A DNA stretch of 51,513 bases from Acidimicrobiaceae bacterium. Its GTDB lineage: Bacteria; Actinomycetota; Acidimicrobiia; Acidimicrobiales; Aldehydirespiratoraceae. Within the stretch, counting starts at the first letter, position 1. Each line of letters begins with the position of its first letter. The stretch spans positions 1 to 51,513 of the forward strand of contig JAPPMP010000014.1 in NCBI GenBank assembly GCA_028819005.1. Direction: 5' to 3'. Shown piece after piece: positions 8,729 to 16,443 of the stretch. The notes beneath the pieces were generated by a model. It worked only from the letters and a program-made list of their open reading frames with translations. It was not told where the DNA came from and did not search any database. The position numbers were made by a program, and so were the translations under genes.

Positions 8729-9127
8729 GCAGTCTGGGTCGACCGAGTTTGGCTTTCGGCCCGAGCTGTTGACGGCACCGAGTCGACAACCTGTGACATC
8801 ACCGCGATTCATTCGGGCGACATGCTAGGGACCGAGCTGCGACAGCGGCACCACGTCTACCCCGTCGGATCATCGGTAGGCGTGCCGCCCGAACGCGGCG
8901 AGCAAGACATGCGCAATCGGCGCCTCTCGCCGCGAGTACATGACCGCCTGTCGGGCCACGGCTAGAACTCAGGACACGGTAGTGCTGTAGTTCTGACCTT
9001 CGAGCATTTCGCTCACCAGGCTCATCACCCGTGAGGCGATGGCCCCCACTACCACGACGATGGAGGATCCACCCGCCGAATGAGGGGATGCGGGTCGTTG
9101 CTCTTGGGCGCATGTCGACTTGACGCG
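8729..9127. other. 399-bp intergenic region, no clear gene; possible relic tail
   Basis: It lies between two convergent genes (SDR and amidohydrolase). Open frames here have no ribosome binding sites. On the minus strand near 8970-9120 one frame reads GGSSIVVVVGAIASRVMSLV then SEMLEGQNY before a stop. It vaguely recalls the last helix and tail of SecY (GGTS--IVVGVA...YEGF), but too weakly to call. I see no terminator hairpin with a U tract. Confidence 0.35.
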
Positions 9128-10417
9128 CTAGTCGGGCCATTCGATGTTGTAGTCCTCGAACCAGAAGCGGGCATCGCGAATCGCGGTCGGCGATGTGCGC
9201 AGGTCAAGGTCCTGGTTGAGCTCCAACGGGGTCGGCCCGATGTCTTCTGCGATCTTGGTGAGCCCGTCGATATCAAGGTTGTAGCAGCGCACAGCGTTGA
9301 GGCCCAGCAACAGGCGCGTCTCCTCCACCGGAATCTGCTGGAAGTCAGTCTCGAGACGCTCGATCGTGTTGGGCCATGACCCTTCCGGATGGGGATAGTC
9401 GGTGCCCCACATCAGCGCATCGACGCCGTTCACATAACGCCGGCGGAGCTCGACCTTGCTCATCGTCGACGCGCCGATGAACACGTTCGTTCCGATGTAC
9501 TCCGATGGCAGTTTCTGGATCAGGCCCTTGGTGCGGGAGGCCATCTTCTTGACCTTCCAGTTGCGTCCTCCGAAAACGGCGTCGGTCTTGAACAGAAGAT
9601 CGCCGAGCCACCAGGAACCGCATTCGACCGGCGCGTATTTGAGGTTCGGGAACTTGTCGAACTTGCCCGAGAGCAGCAGCTGCCAGAGCGGGCGGTGCGT
9701 CCAGAACGCCACTTCGAGCATGTACTGGGCCATATTGTCGTTGTAAGCCTCCGAATCGGCCTCGCCGGAATGGGTGTGGACCACCAGCCCGGCTTCAGCG
9801 CACGCCGCCCAGACCGGGTCGTAGATCTCGTGGCCGTAGGAGGGATGGTCGTGCCACATGGTGGGGATCATGATTCCCTTGACCCCGGGCTTTCCGGCCA
9901 GCGCCTCGATCTCCTTGACGGACTCTTCGACGCCGTGGGTGATCGGCACGAGTGCTACCCCGGCGCGGCGGGGCGGGTTGGTGGCACAGAACTCTTCGAG
10001 CCAACGGTTGTGGGCACGCGCTCCGGCCCAGGCGAGCCTCGGGTCGGTGATCATCCCGGCCTGCAGGCCCGCGCCGAAGGGCGGGGCCTCCATTCCGGTG
10101 ACGGCATCGCCGTCGGCGAAGATGATCTCGCCCGCCACGCCGTCGGCGTCGAGGGTCTTGTCGCGGATTTCGGGGTCGTACGCGCCTTTGAGGCCGACTT
10201 CGTTGTCCCGCTCCCACTGCTCGACGTATTCGCCGTTGAGTTCTTCGACCATCGCGCGATGCTGGTGGCGAGTCACCAGCCATTCGTCGAACTCGGCATG
10301 GAGTGGGGATTCGAGATAGTCGCGGTAGTCCTCGACGAACAACCCGGCATGGGTGTCCGACGACACGATGATGTACGGAGCGTTGCTCTGGTCAACGCCC
10401 GCAAGCGGATCTGGCAT
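9128..10417 (-). CDS. Amidohydrolase family 2 protein (ACMSD-like)
   Basis: This 429-residue TIM-barrel metal-dependent hydrolase or decarboxylase belongs to the Amidohydro_2 group, like those next to acyl-CoA and aromatic-degradation genes in actinobacteria. It opens with YIIVSSDTHAGL in place of the usual DxHxH. Further ligand motifs are VVHTHSGEAD (His on strand 5), YAPVECGSWWLGDLL, and LMWGTDYPHPEGSWP, which holds the catalytic Asp. The start is supported by AAAGGAG upstream. It is divergent from the acetoacetate-decarboxylase-like gene across 98 bases containing a perfect palindrome, suggesting joint control. The substrate is unknown. Confidence 0.88.
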   Translation of the reverse strand: MPDPLAGVDQSNAPYIIVSSDTHAGLFVEDYRDYLESPLHAEFDEWLVTRHQHRAMVEELNGEYVEQWERDNEVGLKGAYDPEIRDKTLDADGVAGEIIFADGDAVTGMEAPPFGAGLQAGMITDPRLAWAGARAHNRWLEEFCATNPPRRAGVALVPITHGVEESVKEIEALAGKPGVKGIMIPTMWHDHPSYGHEIYDPVWAACAEAGLVVHTHSGEADSEAYNDNMAQYMLEVAFWTHRPLWQLLLSGKFDKFPNLKYAPVECGSWWLGDLLFKTDAVFGGRNWKVKKMASRTKGLIQKLPSEYIGTNVFIGASTMSKVELRRRYVNGVDALMWGTDYPHPEGSWPNTIERLETDFQQIPVEETRLLLGLNAVRCYNLDIDGLTKIAEDIGPTPLELNQDLDLRTSPTAIRDARFWFEDYNIEWPD

Positions 10418-10467
10418 GGGTGTGCTCCTTTGCGATTTGAGCTTTCTACCCGAACCCGGGCATTGTA

Positions 10468-10481
10468 GATCAGCGCTGATC
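10468..10481. promoter_or_regulatory. Perfect 14-bp palindrome, candidate operator
   Basis: GATCAGCGCTGATC is a perfect dyad in the 98-bp divergent region between the amidohydrolase and the decarboxylase-like gene. A dimeric TetR- or GntR-type repressor could act on both promoters from here. No regulator gene is adjacent. Confidence 0.5.
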
Positions 10482-10515
10482 GACCTATCTAATCTGCAAT
10501 CAACGGAGGACCGCC

Positions 10516-11292
10516 ATGACGACGCCTGCTGACACAGTCCCGATGAGCCGACCGGGTGAGGTGTCCGGCTGGCCCAAGCTCGTCGTCAAGTACACGACCG
10601 ACGAGGCCAACATTGCTCCGCTGCTGCCGCCCGGGCTCACGCCGCTTGATCCTGTCGTGCAGATCGGCGTCTACTGCGTGCCGATTCTGGGTGAACCCGA
10701 GTTCGGGGTCAGCGTGAAGGTTCCTGCTTCGTTCAATGGAGTCGAGGGTGCTTACAACCTGGGCATGGGCATCGATCAGGAGGCGGCGGTGTTCATAAGC
10801 GGCGAGCTCAACGGTCAACCCAAGTTTCTGTGCGACGTCGAGTTCTTCCGCCTCGGCGATCATGTCGGCGCTCGCACTGTCCACCAGGGTTACACCTTCA
10901 TCGAGTTCTCCGGGGAGGTGACCGGAGTCGGCGCCCCGGTGGAGGGCGAGTTCGTGGAGCACGAGTGGTGGACCAAGTATTCCCGGGCCGTCGGCGGGGC
11001 GGAGAAGCAGTACGACTTCCCGCCCCACGTGGTCGACGTGGCCACCCGTTTCGAGCAGACTCATGTGGAGGACGTCGACGGTGACCTCAAGCTGCTCGAC
11101 TCTCCGTGGGATCCGGTGGCCCGTTACCTGCCGATCAACGAGGTGGTGTCGTCACAGTTGGTGACCCATCAAGCCAAGGCCCGCGACATCACCAACGCCG
11201 GCCCACTCGACCCGATCGCCTTCTGGCCCCATGCTGACGTCATCGGTGGCAGCCGCTGGCCCGGAGACCGCGGCGGACCCCGCCACACCTGA
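10516..11292 (+). CDS. Acetoacetate decarboxylase family protein
   Basis: The 258-residue product matches the acetoacetate decarboxylase (ADC) fold. It shows an N-terminal LLPPGLTPLDP segment, YNLGMGIDQEAAVFISGEL, and NGQPKFLCDVEFFRLGDHV, where the Lys sits at the position of the Schiff-base lysine segment. A GGAGG ribosome binding site lies 7 bases upstream. Decarboxylase activity is unproven, since many actinobacterial homologues have other or unknown roles. The last 16 codons, through the TGA, lie in a 48-bp sequence duplicated 119 bases downstream. The present C-terminus may therefore be derived from a duplication or run-on rather than from the ancestral gene. Confidence 0.8.
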   Translation: MTTPADTVPMSRPGEVSGWPKLVVKYTTDEANIAPLLPPGLTPLDPVVQIGVYCVPILGEPEFGVSVKVPASFNGVEGAYNLGMGIDQEAAVFISGELNGQPKFLCDVEFFRLGDHVGARTVHQGYTFIEFSGEVTGVGAPVEGEFVEHEWWTKYSRAVGGAEKQYDFPPHVVDVATRFEQTHVEDVDGDLKLLDSPWDPVARYLPINEVVSSQLVTHQAKARDITNAGPLDPIAFWPHADVIGGSRWPGDRGGPRHT

Positions 11293-11411
11293 CGCCCAAC
11301 CCCGACGCCGACGCCAGGGCCAGCGGCCCGAGAGCGCAGCGAACAAGAGCGGCCAACGACGTGGGTGGCAGCCGCCGGCCAGGCGACCGCGGCGGACCCC
11401 GCCACACCTGA
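11245..11411. repeat. 48-bp direct repeat spanning the decarboxylase-like stop codon
   Basis: The segments 11245-11292 and 11364-11411 are nearly identical, with a handful of mismatches. Each ends in ACACCTGA and contains the small hairpin GGCGG-ACC-CCGCC. Between them, at 11332-11352, lies a 21-base sequence that recurs exactly at 37866-37886 upstream of parA. Confidence 0.85.
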
Positions 11412-11422
11412 ACCCGGCGGTT

Positions 11423-11474
11423 CAGTTCCAGATGCTCAGGCCTCGCCTCAGTTCCAGATGCTCAGGTCTCGCCG
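11423..11474. repeat. Tandem 26-bp duplication at the 3' end of the SnoaL-like gene
   Basis: Two 26-base units (11423-11448 and 11449-11474) share CAGTTCCAGATGCTCAGG and differ in two bases of the remainder. The second unit covers the last codons and stop of the SnoaL-like gene, so its 3' end has been copied into the intergenic region. Confidence 0.85.
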
Positions 11475-11938
11475 CTGAACCAGGCGGCTACCAGGTTGAG
11501 GCCCTCGATCGCGGAACGAGGATGCATCTCCTCGAAGATCCGGCGGTAACCGGTGGTCTTGATCCTCCAGCCTGCACCGGTCTTCACGTACTCGTCGTAA
11601 TAGAACGCCGCGCCGCGCAGCGTCAGGTCGTGCTCGCCGATGATCACCTGGTCTTCGAGCTTCCAGATTCCCGTCGCGGTCCCGTCGCCGTTGAGCGTGA
11701 TCTCGGGATGGTGGCAGGAATGGCTCGACAGGAACGTCTCTGAATCCATCGAGTCGGTCAGAAAACCGATGACGGCGTCCACGCCGTCGAAGGAGTACTT
11801 GCCGTCGCTGTAGCGAACAGTCACGTCGTCGGTCAGCACTGAACGCATCTCCTCGAACAGGTGCTGGTCGAGCAACCGCAGATACTTGTACTTGAGTTGC
11901 TTGATGAGCTCGATCTCAACGAGATCCTGGGGAGTCAT
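11462..11938 (-). CDS. SnoaL-like / NTF2-fold protein
   Basis: A 158-residue cone-shaped alpha+beta protein. An N-terminal helix pair (LVEIELIKQLKYKYLRLLDQ) is followed by FEEMRSVLTDDVTVRYSDGKY and a curved sheet with HHPEITLNGDGTATGIWKLED, ending in WRIKTTGYRRIFEE. This is the SnoaL_4 pattern found in small dehydratases, isomerases and ring-hydroxylating dioxygenase small subunits. It is last in the co-directional series from 19247, 20 bases after the peroxidase stop. The reaction is unknown. Confidence 0.8.
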   Translation of the reverse strand: MTPQDLVEIELIKQLKYKYLRLLDQHLFEEMRSVLTDDVTVRYSDGKYSFDGVDAVIGFLTDSMDSETFLSSHSCHHPEITLNGDGTATGIWKLEDQVIIGEHDLTLRGAAFYYDEYVKTGAGWRIKTTGYRRIFEEMHPRSAIEGLNLVAAWFSGET

Positions 11939-11958
11939 GCTGCTCTCATTTCAGGATC

Positions 11959-12435
11959 TCAATTCAGTAGAGCCGGCAGTTGTTCGGCGATCTCTTCGGG
12001 GGTGACATTCGGCGGGAAGCGGGCGACGGCCTCTCCCGCTGAATCGACCAAGAACTTCTCGAAGTTCCACACGACGTCGGGCGAGTCGCCATTGCCGGGT
12101 TGTTCGGATTTGAGCCACTGGTAGAGCTCGGCCGCGTCGGCGCCGTTGACGTCGATCTTGGCGAACATCGGAAAGTCGACGTCGTAGTTGTCGGAGACGA
12201 ACGCCCGGATCTCCTCGGCGCCTCCTGGTTCCTGGCCGGCGAACTGGTTGCACGGAAAACCCAGTACTTGGACTCCGTTGTCTTCGTTGTGGATCGTGCG
12301 CAGACCTGCGTACTGAGGTGTGAGGCCTCAAGCCGAGGCGACGTTGACCACCAGGCAGGCCGTATCGGCGAACGTGGAGAACGCCACCTGCCTGCCCTCC
12401 AGCGACGTCATTTCGAATTCGTGGAAACGAGCCAT
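11959..12435 (-). CDS. Glutathione peroxidase, predicted selenoprotein (in-frame UGA = Sec36)
   Basis: From ATG at 12435 (ribosome binding site GGGAGA) the 158-residue frame is a complete short GPx4/BtuE-type peroxidase, interrupted only by TGA at 12330-12328. The stop falls exactly at the catalytic chalcogen: VVNVASA-UGA-GLTPQY, against NVASxC/U in the family. The rest of the tetrad is intact: Gln68 in AGQEPG, and Trp123 and Asn124 in VVWNFEKF. The thinner motif FPCNQF is also present. A hairpin with apical loop AGGUCU, as in the E. coli fdhF SECIS, lies 20 bases after the UGA. The protein would reduce lipid or organic hydroperoxides with thiols. Standard gene calling would leave only a 69-residue fragment from 12168. 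The alternative is a nonsense mutation or sequencing error, which would have to hit the one catalytic codon by chance. It lies between MoaD-like and SnoaL-like genes on the same strand. Confidence 0.88.
12296..12330 (-). promoter_or_regulatory. Candidate bacterial SECIS element in the peroxidase mRNA
   Basis: Immediately 3' of the UGA (12330-12328) the mRNA can fold GU-A-CGC-[AGGUCU]-GCG-C-AC at 12313-12296: two outer pairs, one mismatch, three inner pairs and a six-base loop. The loop contains GGU and equals the fdhF apical loop recognised by SelB. Its 20-base distance from the UGA is in the usual bacterial range. The same bases also code for Tyr-Ala-Gly-Leu-Arg, so part of the resemblance is forced by the protein. 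Confidence 0.65.
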
Positions 12436-12502
12436 GGATCTCCCTTGTCTTGACGGTGAGCCGACTATAACTCTGCCGCGACGAAGGCCCCAACAGCGGC
12501 CG

Positions 12503-12748
12503 TCAACCGCCCGATATCGGCGCGACGAAGTAGACCTCGGTGGACGCGTCGACTTTCTCGAAGATCCCGTCGGGGATCAGTTCGCCGTCGATTGCCACGC
12601 TGGCGCCGTCGGTCAACAGCGGGCCGAGGCCCGGGTAACGACGTTCGAGTTCCGTGATCAGCTCACCCACCGTGCCGCCGTCCACCCGCAGGGTCTTCTC
12701 GCCGCCGGTGAAGCGACGATGATCGGCCTGGAGATGGACGGTGGCCAC
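12503..12748 (-). CDS. MoaD/ThiS-like ubiquitin-fold sulfur carrier
   Basis: The 81-residue beta-grasp protein ends in the required free di-glycine (APISGG), which is adenylated and thiocarboxylated to donate sulfur. Typical features are the TVGELITELERRYPGL helix and a closing VYFVAPISGG strand. Just 19 bases separate it from the stop of the molybdenum-hydroxylase large subunit. It is therefore likely the small subunit of molybdopterin synthase, or a paralogue dedicated to that enzyme, rather than a thiamine carrier. No MoaE or MoeB lies nearby. Confidence 0.82.
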   Translation of the reverse strand: MATVHLQADHRRFTGGEKTLRVDGGTVGELITELERRYPGLGPLLTDGASVAIDGELIPDGIFEKVDASTEVYFVAPISGG

Positions 12749-12767
12749 TGGTTACGACTGCCGGGTG

Positions 12768-14999
12768 CTAGCCGTCGGCGCCGCCGGTGATCGCGGCCAG
12801 CAGCCTCGGCGGTGACATGGGCAGCGAGGTCATCCGCACGCCGGTGGCTGCGGCGATCGCGTTGGCCAGCGTCGGGATCGGGGGCACGATGCCGGTTTCT
12901 CCCACCCCGCGCACGCCGTAGGGGTGGCTGGGGTTGGGGACTTCCACGATGATCGCGTCGATCATCGGCAGATCCGACGCCACCGGCATCCGATAGTCCA
13001 GGAAACCGGCGTTCTCCATGACTCCGTTCGAGTCGTAGATGTACTCCTCGTTGAGCGCCCAGCCGATGCCCTGCACCGATCCGCCCTGTATCTGGCCTTC
13101 CACATAGGAGGGGTGGATGGCGGTGCCGGCGTCTTGAGCGGCGGTGTACCGCAGGATCGTGGTTTCTCCGGTCTCCTCGTCTACGGCCACATCGGCGACA
13201 TGGACTGCGAACGACGGGCCCGCTCCGGCCGCGTTGAGCGATGCGGTGGCCGTGAGCGGTCCGCCGGTGTTCTTGGCCATCGCGGTGATCTCTGGAATCG
13301 TGAGCCGATCCTCCCCTTCGATGACCGCGGCGCCGTCGACCCATTCAACCCGCTCAACGTCTGCGCTCTTGATGGTCGCGGCTCGTTGCTTGAGCTCTTC
13401 GATGAGTTCACGGCAGGCGTTGACGACGGCCATGCCAGTGGCGAAGGTGGCTCGACTGCCTTCGGTGATGTCGGTGAAACCGACCGATTCGGTGTCGGCG
13501 ACGATCGGGGTTATGCGATCGACCGCTAAACCGAGTTCCTCAGCGGCCATCAACGCCATGGACGCACGGCTGCCGCCGATGTCGGGGCTGCCGGTGACAA
13601 CCGTGGCGGTGCCGTCTTCGTTGAGGTTGACGGTCGCCGACGACTGCTCGCCGATGTTGAACCAGAACCCGGTTGCTACGCCCCGCCCGGCGCCCTCAGG
13701 AACCGGTGAGTTGTAGTGGTCGGAGTTCTTGATCGCCTCGAGCGTCTCGACGAAACCGATCTTGGGGTGTGGCATGCCCATTGCGGTTGCGTCACCTTCG
13801 ACCACCGCGTTCTGGAGGCGGAGGTCGATCGGGTCGACGCCGAGTCGTTGGGCGAGCTCGTCTATCAACGTTTCCACGGCGAAGGCTGCCTGCGGGGCCG
13901 AGGGCGCGCGATAGGCGGCTGAACGGGCCGTGTTGGTGACGGTGCCGATGGCGTGAAGTTCCAGGTTGGGAAGCTTGTATGAAGCAACCGACATGGCCCC
14001 GGTGAGAGCGCTGAACCCTTTGGTGGAGCCGTTGTCGAAATACATCGTGGACTGCAGGGTGGTGATCTCGCCGTCGTTGGTGGCGCCGATCTTGGCGGTG
14101 ATCTTCGTGGCGGGCGCCGGGCCAGTTGCTCGCAGCACCTCTTCGCGTGACATAACCAGCTTCACCGGACGCGCTGCCTTCTGTGACAGCAGCACGGCGA
14201 CCGGTTCGAGATAGATGGTGGTCTTGCCCCCGAACCCGCCGCCGATCTCGGCTGGGATGACCTTGATCCGGTCGGTGCTCCAACCGAGCGCCGCGGCGGT
14301 CTTGGACCGCACCGCGAAATGGCCCTGCGAGGAGGCCCAGATCACGGCCTTGCCGTCCTGTCCGCAATCGGCGACACAGGCATGGGGCTCGATGTAACCC
14401 TGGTGAACTGCTGCGGTCCGGAATTCACGCTCGATGATTATGTCCGCTGCCTCGAACCCGGCTTCGATGTCGCCGCGTCCGAATTCGTTGACCGACGCCA
14501 GGTTCGAGGGTTCGGCGTCGCCCGAGAACAGCGTGCGGTTGGTCGTGTTGGCGATCGGCGCGCCCTTTGCGATGGCTTCGTCGATGGTCAGGACCGCGGG
14601 CAGCGGCTCGTAGTCGACTTCGACTGCGGCGGCGGCTGCGGCGGCCTGGGCGGCCGTCACCGCTGCCACAGCGGCGACGACATGGCCGTTGTAGAGCGCT
14701 TCGCCGCGCGCCATCAGATTCACCGCCATGTCGAATTCGGGGTGTGTGGGGTCGAGATCGGCGAAATCAGCGCCGGTCACAACTGCCTTCACGCCAGGCA
14801 TCGCCTCGGCCTTGCTGGCGTCGATCGAGACGATCCGGGCGTGCGCGTGCGGTGAGCGCACCAGCGCCGCGCGGAGTTGCCCGGTCATGTCGAGGTCGGC
14901 GGCGAACCGGGCCTTGCCGGTCACCTTGTCGAGTCCGTCGTGGCGGACCGGTCGGGTGCCGACGTACTTGTAGGTTCGAGGGTTCTCAGTGACAGTCAC
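12768..14999 (-). CDS. Xanthine dehydrogenase-family molybdenum-binding subunit (CoxL/XdhA-like)
   Basis: The 743-residue catalytic subunit carries the molybdopterin-cytosine-type cofactor. Signatures include RHDGLDKVTGKARFAADL at the start, GGGFGGKT, AYRAPSAPQ in the substrate channel, IQGGSVQGIGWAL, and GVGETGIVPP with the catalytic Glu that deprotonates the Mo hydroxyl. The AYRAPSAPQ loop lacks the AYRCSFR Cys of true CO dehydrogenase, so CO oxidation is unlikely. Hydroxylation of an N-heterocycle or aromatic CoA ester is more likely. The GTG start at 14999 overlaps the stop of the Fe-S subunit by four bases, so the two are translationally coupled. Confidence 0.93.
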   Translation of the reverse strand: MTVTENPRTYKYVGTRPVRHDGLDKVTGKARFAADLDMTGQLRAALVRSPHAHARIVSIDASKAEAMPGVKAVVTGADFADLDPTHPEFDMAVNLMARGEALYNGHVVAAVAAVTAAQAAAAAAAVEVDYEPLPAVLTIDEAIAKGAPIANTTNRTLFSGDAEPSNLASVNEFGRGDIEAGFEAADIIIEREFRTAAVHQGYIEPHACVADCGQDGKAVIWASSQGHFAVRSKTAAALGWSTDRIKVIPAEIGGGFGGKTTIYLEPVAVLLSQKAARPVKLVMSREEVLRATGPAPATKITAKIGATNDGEITTLQSTMYFDNGSTKGFSALTGAMSVASYKLPNLELHAIGTVTNTARSAAYRAPSAPQAAFAVETLIDELAQRLGVDPIDLRLQNAVVEGDATAMGMPHPKIGFVETLEAIKNSDHYNSPVPEGAGRGVATGFWFNIGEQSSATVNLNEDGTATVVTGSPDIGGSRASMALMAAEELGLAVDRITPIVADTESVGFTDITEGSRATFATGMAVVNACRELIEELKQRAATIKSADVERVEWVDGAAVIEGEDRLTIPEITAMAKNTGGPLTATASLNAAGAGPSFAVHVADVAVDEETGETTILRYTAAQDAGTAIHPSYVEGQIQGGSVQGIGWALNEEYIYDSNGVMENAGFLDYRMPVASDLPMIDAIIVEVPNPSHPYGVRGVGETGIVPPIPTLANAIAAATGVRMTSLPMSPPRLLAAITGGADG

Positions 15000-15493
15000 T
15001 TGGAGGCTCCGTTCAATTGAACAGCCGCTTCCTGCACGGCTCGGATGATCTTGTCGTAGCCGGTGCAGCGGCAGAGGTTGCCTGCGAGGGCGTAGCGGAT
15101 TTCGGTTTCTGTGGGGTCGGAGTTCTCATCGAGCAGCGCCTTGGCGGCCACGAGGAACCCCGGCGTGCACACTCCGCATTGCAGAGCCGCTCCTTCGAGG
15201 AAGGTCTGCTGCAACGGGTGCAGTTCGTCGCCCTGGGCGATGCCCTCAACGGTGAGGATCGACGACCCTTCGGCTTCGGGGGCGAACATCAGGCATGCGC
15301 AGTTGACCTTGCCGTCTACGAGGATCGTGCAGGCGCCGCAGTCGCCGGTCCCGCATCCCTCCTTCACACCGGTCAGGCCCAGCTCGTCGCGCAGGGCGTT
15401 GAGGAGGGAGGTCTCGTCTGCACAGAGAAAGTCCACCTCGTCGCCGTTGACGGTGCATTGCACTTGGGTGCGGAGTGCGTGGGTGCGTGGCAT
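14996..15493 (-). CDS. (2Fe-2S)-binding subunit of molybdenum hydroxylase (CoxS/XdhC-like)
   Basis: The 165-residue protein relays electrons from the Mo site to FAD through two [2Fe-2S] clusters. The N-terminal ferredoxin-type cluster is bound by CGTGDCGACTILVDGKVNCAC. The C-terminal helical-domain cluster is bound by CGVCTPGF and CRCTGY. The ATG at 15493 is chosen because it overlaps the preceding stop as ATGA and gives the standard length. Longer frames upstream read through the FAD-subunit gene in the wrong phase. Confidence 0.93.
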   Translation of the reverse strand: MPRTHALRTQVQCTVNGDEVDFLCADETSLLNALRDELGLTGVKEGCGTGDCGACTILVDGKVNCACLMFAPEAEGSSILTVEGIAQGDELHPLQQTFLEGAALQCGVCTPGFLVAAKALLDENSDPTETEIRYALAGNLCRCTGYDKIIRAVQEAAVQLNGASK

Positions 15494-16365
15494 CAGCTGT
15501 TTCCTTGTGTTGGTTGTGATCGTGCTCGTTGCGCGGCGATCTGCGCGGCTCGCCTGGCCAGCACGCCCGCTACCTGCCTGCGGTATTGGATCGTGCCGCG
15601 CTTGTCGTCGATCGGGTTGCAGGCATCCGAGGCGGCGGCCGAGACCGCGGCCAGCGTGTCGTCGTCCAGCGTGGAGCCGGCGAGTGCTGCTTCGGCGCCG
15701 GGTACCCGCACGACGGTCGGGGCCACCGCGCCGAGTGCGACCTTTGCTGACGCCACGCGGTCGCCGTCCAGCGTCAACTGCACCGCGGCGCCGACCACGG
15801 CAATGTCCATTTCGGTGCGGGGAATGAGTCGCAGGTAGGCGTCGCTGGAGCCCGCCGGGGGATCGTCGAGCAGGAACTCGATAATGAACTCCCCAGCGGC
15901 GAGCGAGGTCTCGCCCGGGCCGGTCACGATGTCGGCCGCGGCCGCTGTCCGTTCGCCTGAAGCACCGGCGATCACCGCTCTGGCGTCGTTCACGATCAGC
16001 GCCGGCGCCGAGTCCGCTGCGGGCGAGGCGTTGCAGAGGTTGCCCCCCCAGCTCGACCGGTTCTGTATCTGGTCGGAGCCGATCAGGCCGCTCGCTTCGG
16101 ACAGACCCGGGAACGCGGAGCTGAACTCGGCGTTGGCGGTGAGGGCCGAGGTGGGCGTCGCCGCGCCGACTGTCCATGTGCCGTTGTCGTGGCTGACTGC
16201 GACCAGTCGCTCTATGCGTTTGAGATCGACTAGTAGCGACGGCTCTGGGCGACCGGCTCTGATCTGGGGGATGAGGTCGGTTGCGCCTGCGAATACCTGC
16301 GAATCCGGATCGCTTCGCAACAGTTCAAGAGCCTCATCGGTGGTTGTGGGTGCTGCGTATCTCAT
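15493..16365 (-). CDS. FAD-binding subunit of molybdenum hydroxylase (CoxM-like)
   Basis: This 290-residue PCMH-type flavoprotein passes electrons from the Fe-S subunit to an outside acceptor. FAD motifs are VFAGATDLIPQIRAG (AGGT-like) and SSWGGNLCNASPAADSAPAL (TIGGN-like), with a C-terminal RRQVAGVLARRA. It is the first of three coupled subunit genes (M-S-L order) and overlaps the S gene by one ATGA. Seventy-eight bases separate it from the dioxygenase gene upstream. Confidence 0.92.
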   Translation of the reverse strand: MRYAAPTTTDEALELLRSDPDSQVFAGATDLIPQIRAGRPEPSLLVDLKRIERLVAVSHDNGTWTVGAATPTSALTANAEFSSAFPGLSEASGLIGSDQIQNRSSWGGNLCNASPAADSAPALIVNDARAVIAGASGERTAAAADIVTGPGETSLAAGEFIIEFLLDDPPAGSSDAYLRLIPRTEMDIAVVGAAVQLTLDGDRVASAKVALGAVAPTVVRVPGAEAALAGSTLDDDTLAAVSAAASDACNPIDDKRGTIQYRRQVAGVLARRAAQIAAQRARSQPTQGNS

Positions 16366-16443
16366 GAAGTCCGTAACCTACTGCGCCACAGACCCCAAGA
16401 CACATCCGCGCGGCCAGTTGTTGCTGGGCAGCCAGCGAGTGCT

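Noticed and set aside
8799..9140. 113-codon minus-strand frame between SDR and amidohydrolase
   Set aside because: Arg-rich, no ribosome binding site, overlaps the end of the amidohydrolase; no recognisable domain.
12159..12168. Internal start for a 69-residue peroxidase fragment
   Set aside because: ATG 12168 is an internal Met of the peroxidase; the upstream half is conserved protein sequence interrupted only by the UGA.
12768..14999. Carbon monoxide dehydrogenase large subunit
   Set aside because: The active-site loop reads AYRAPSAPQ and not AYRCSFR, so CO oxidation is not supported.
15494..16177. N-terminal extension of the Fe-S subunit
   Set aside because: The extended part reads the FAD-subunit gene in the wrong phase; ATG 15493 with ATGA overlap gives the normal protein.
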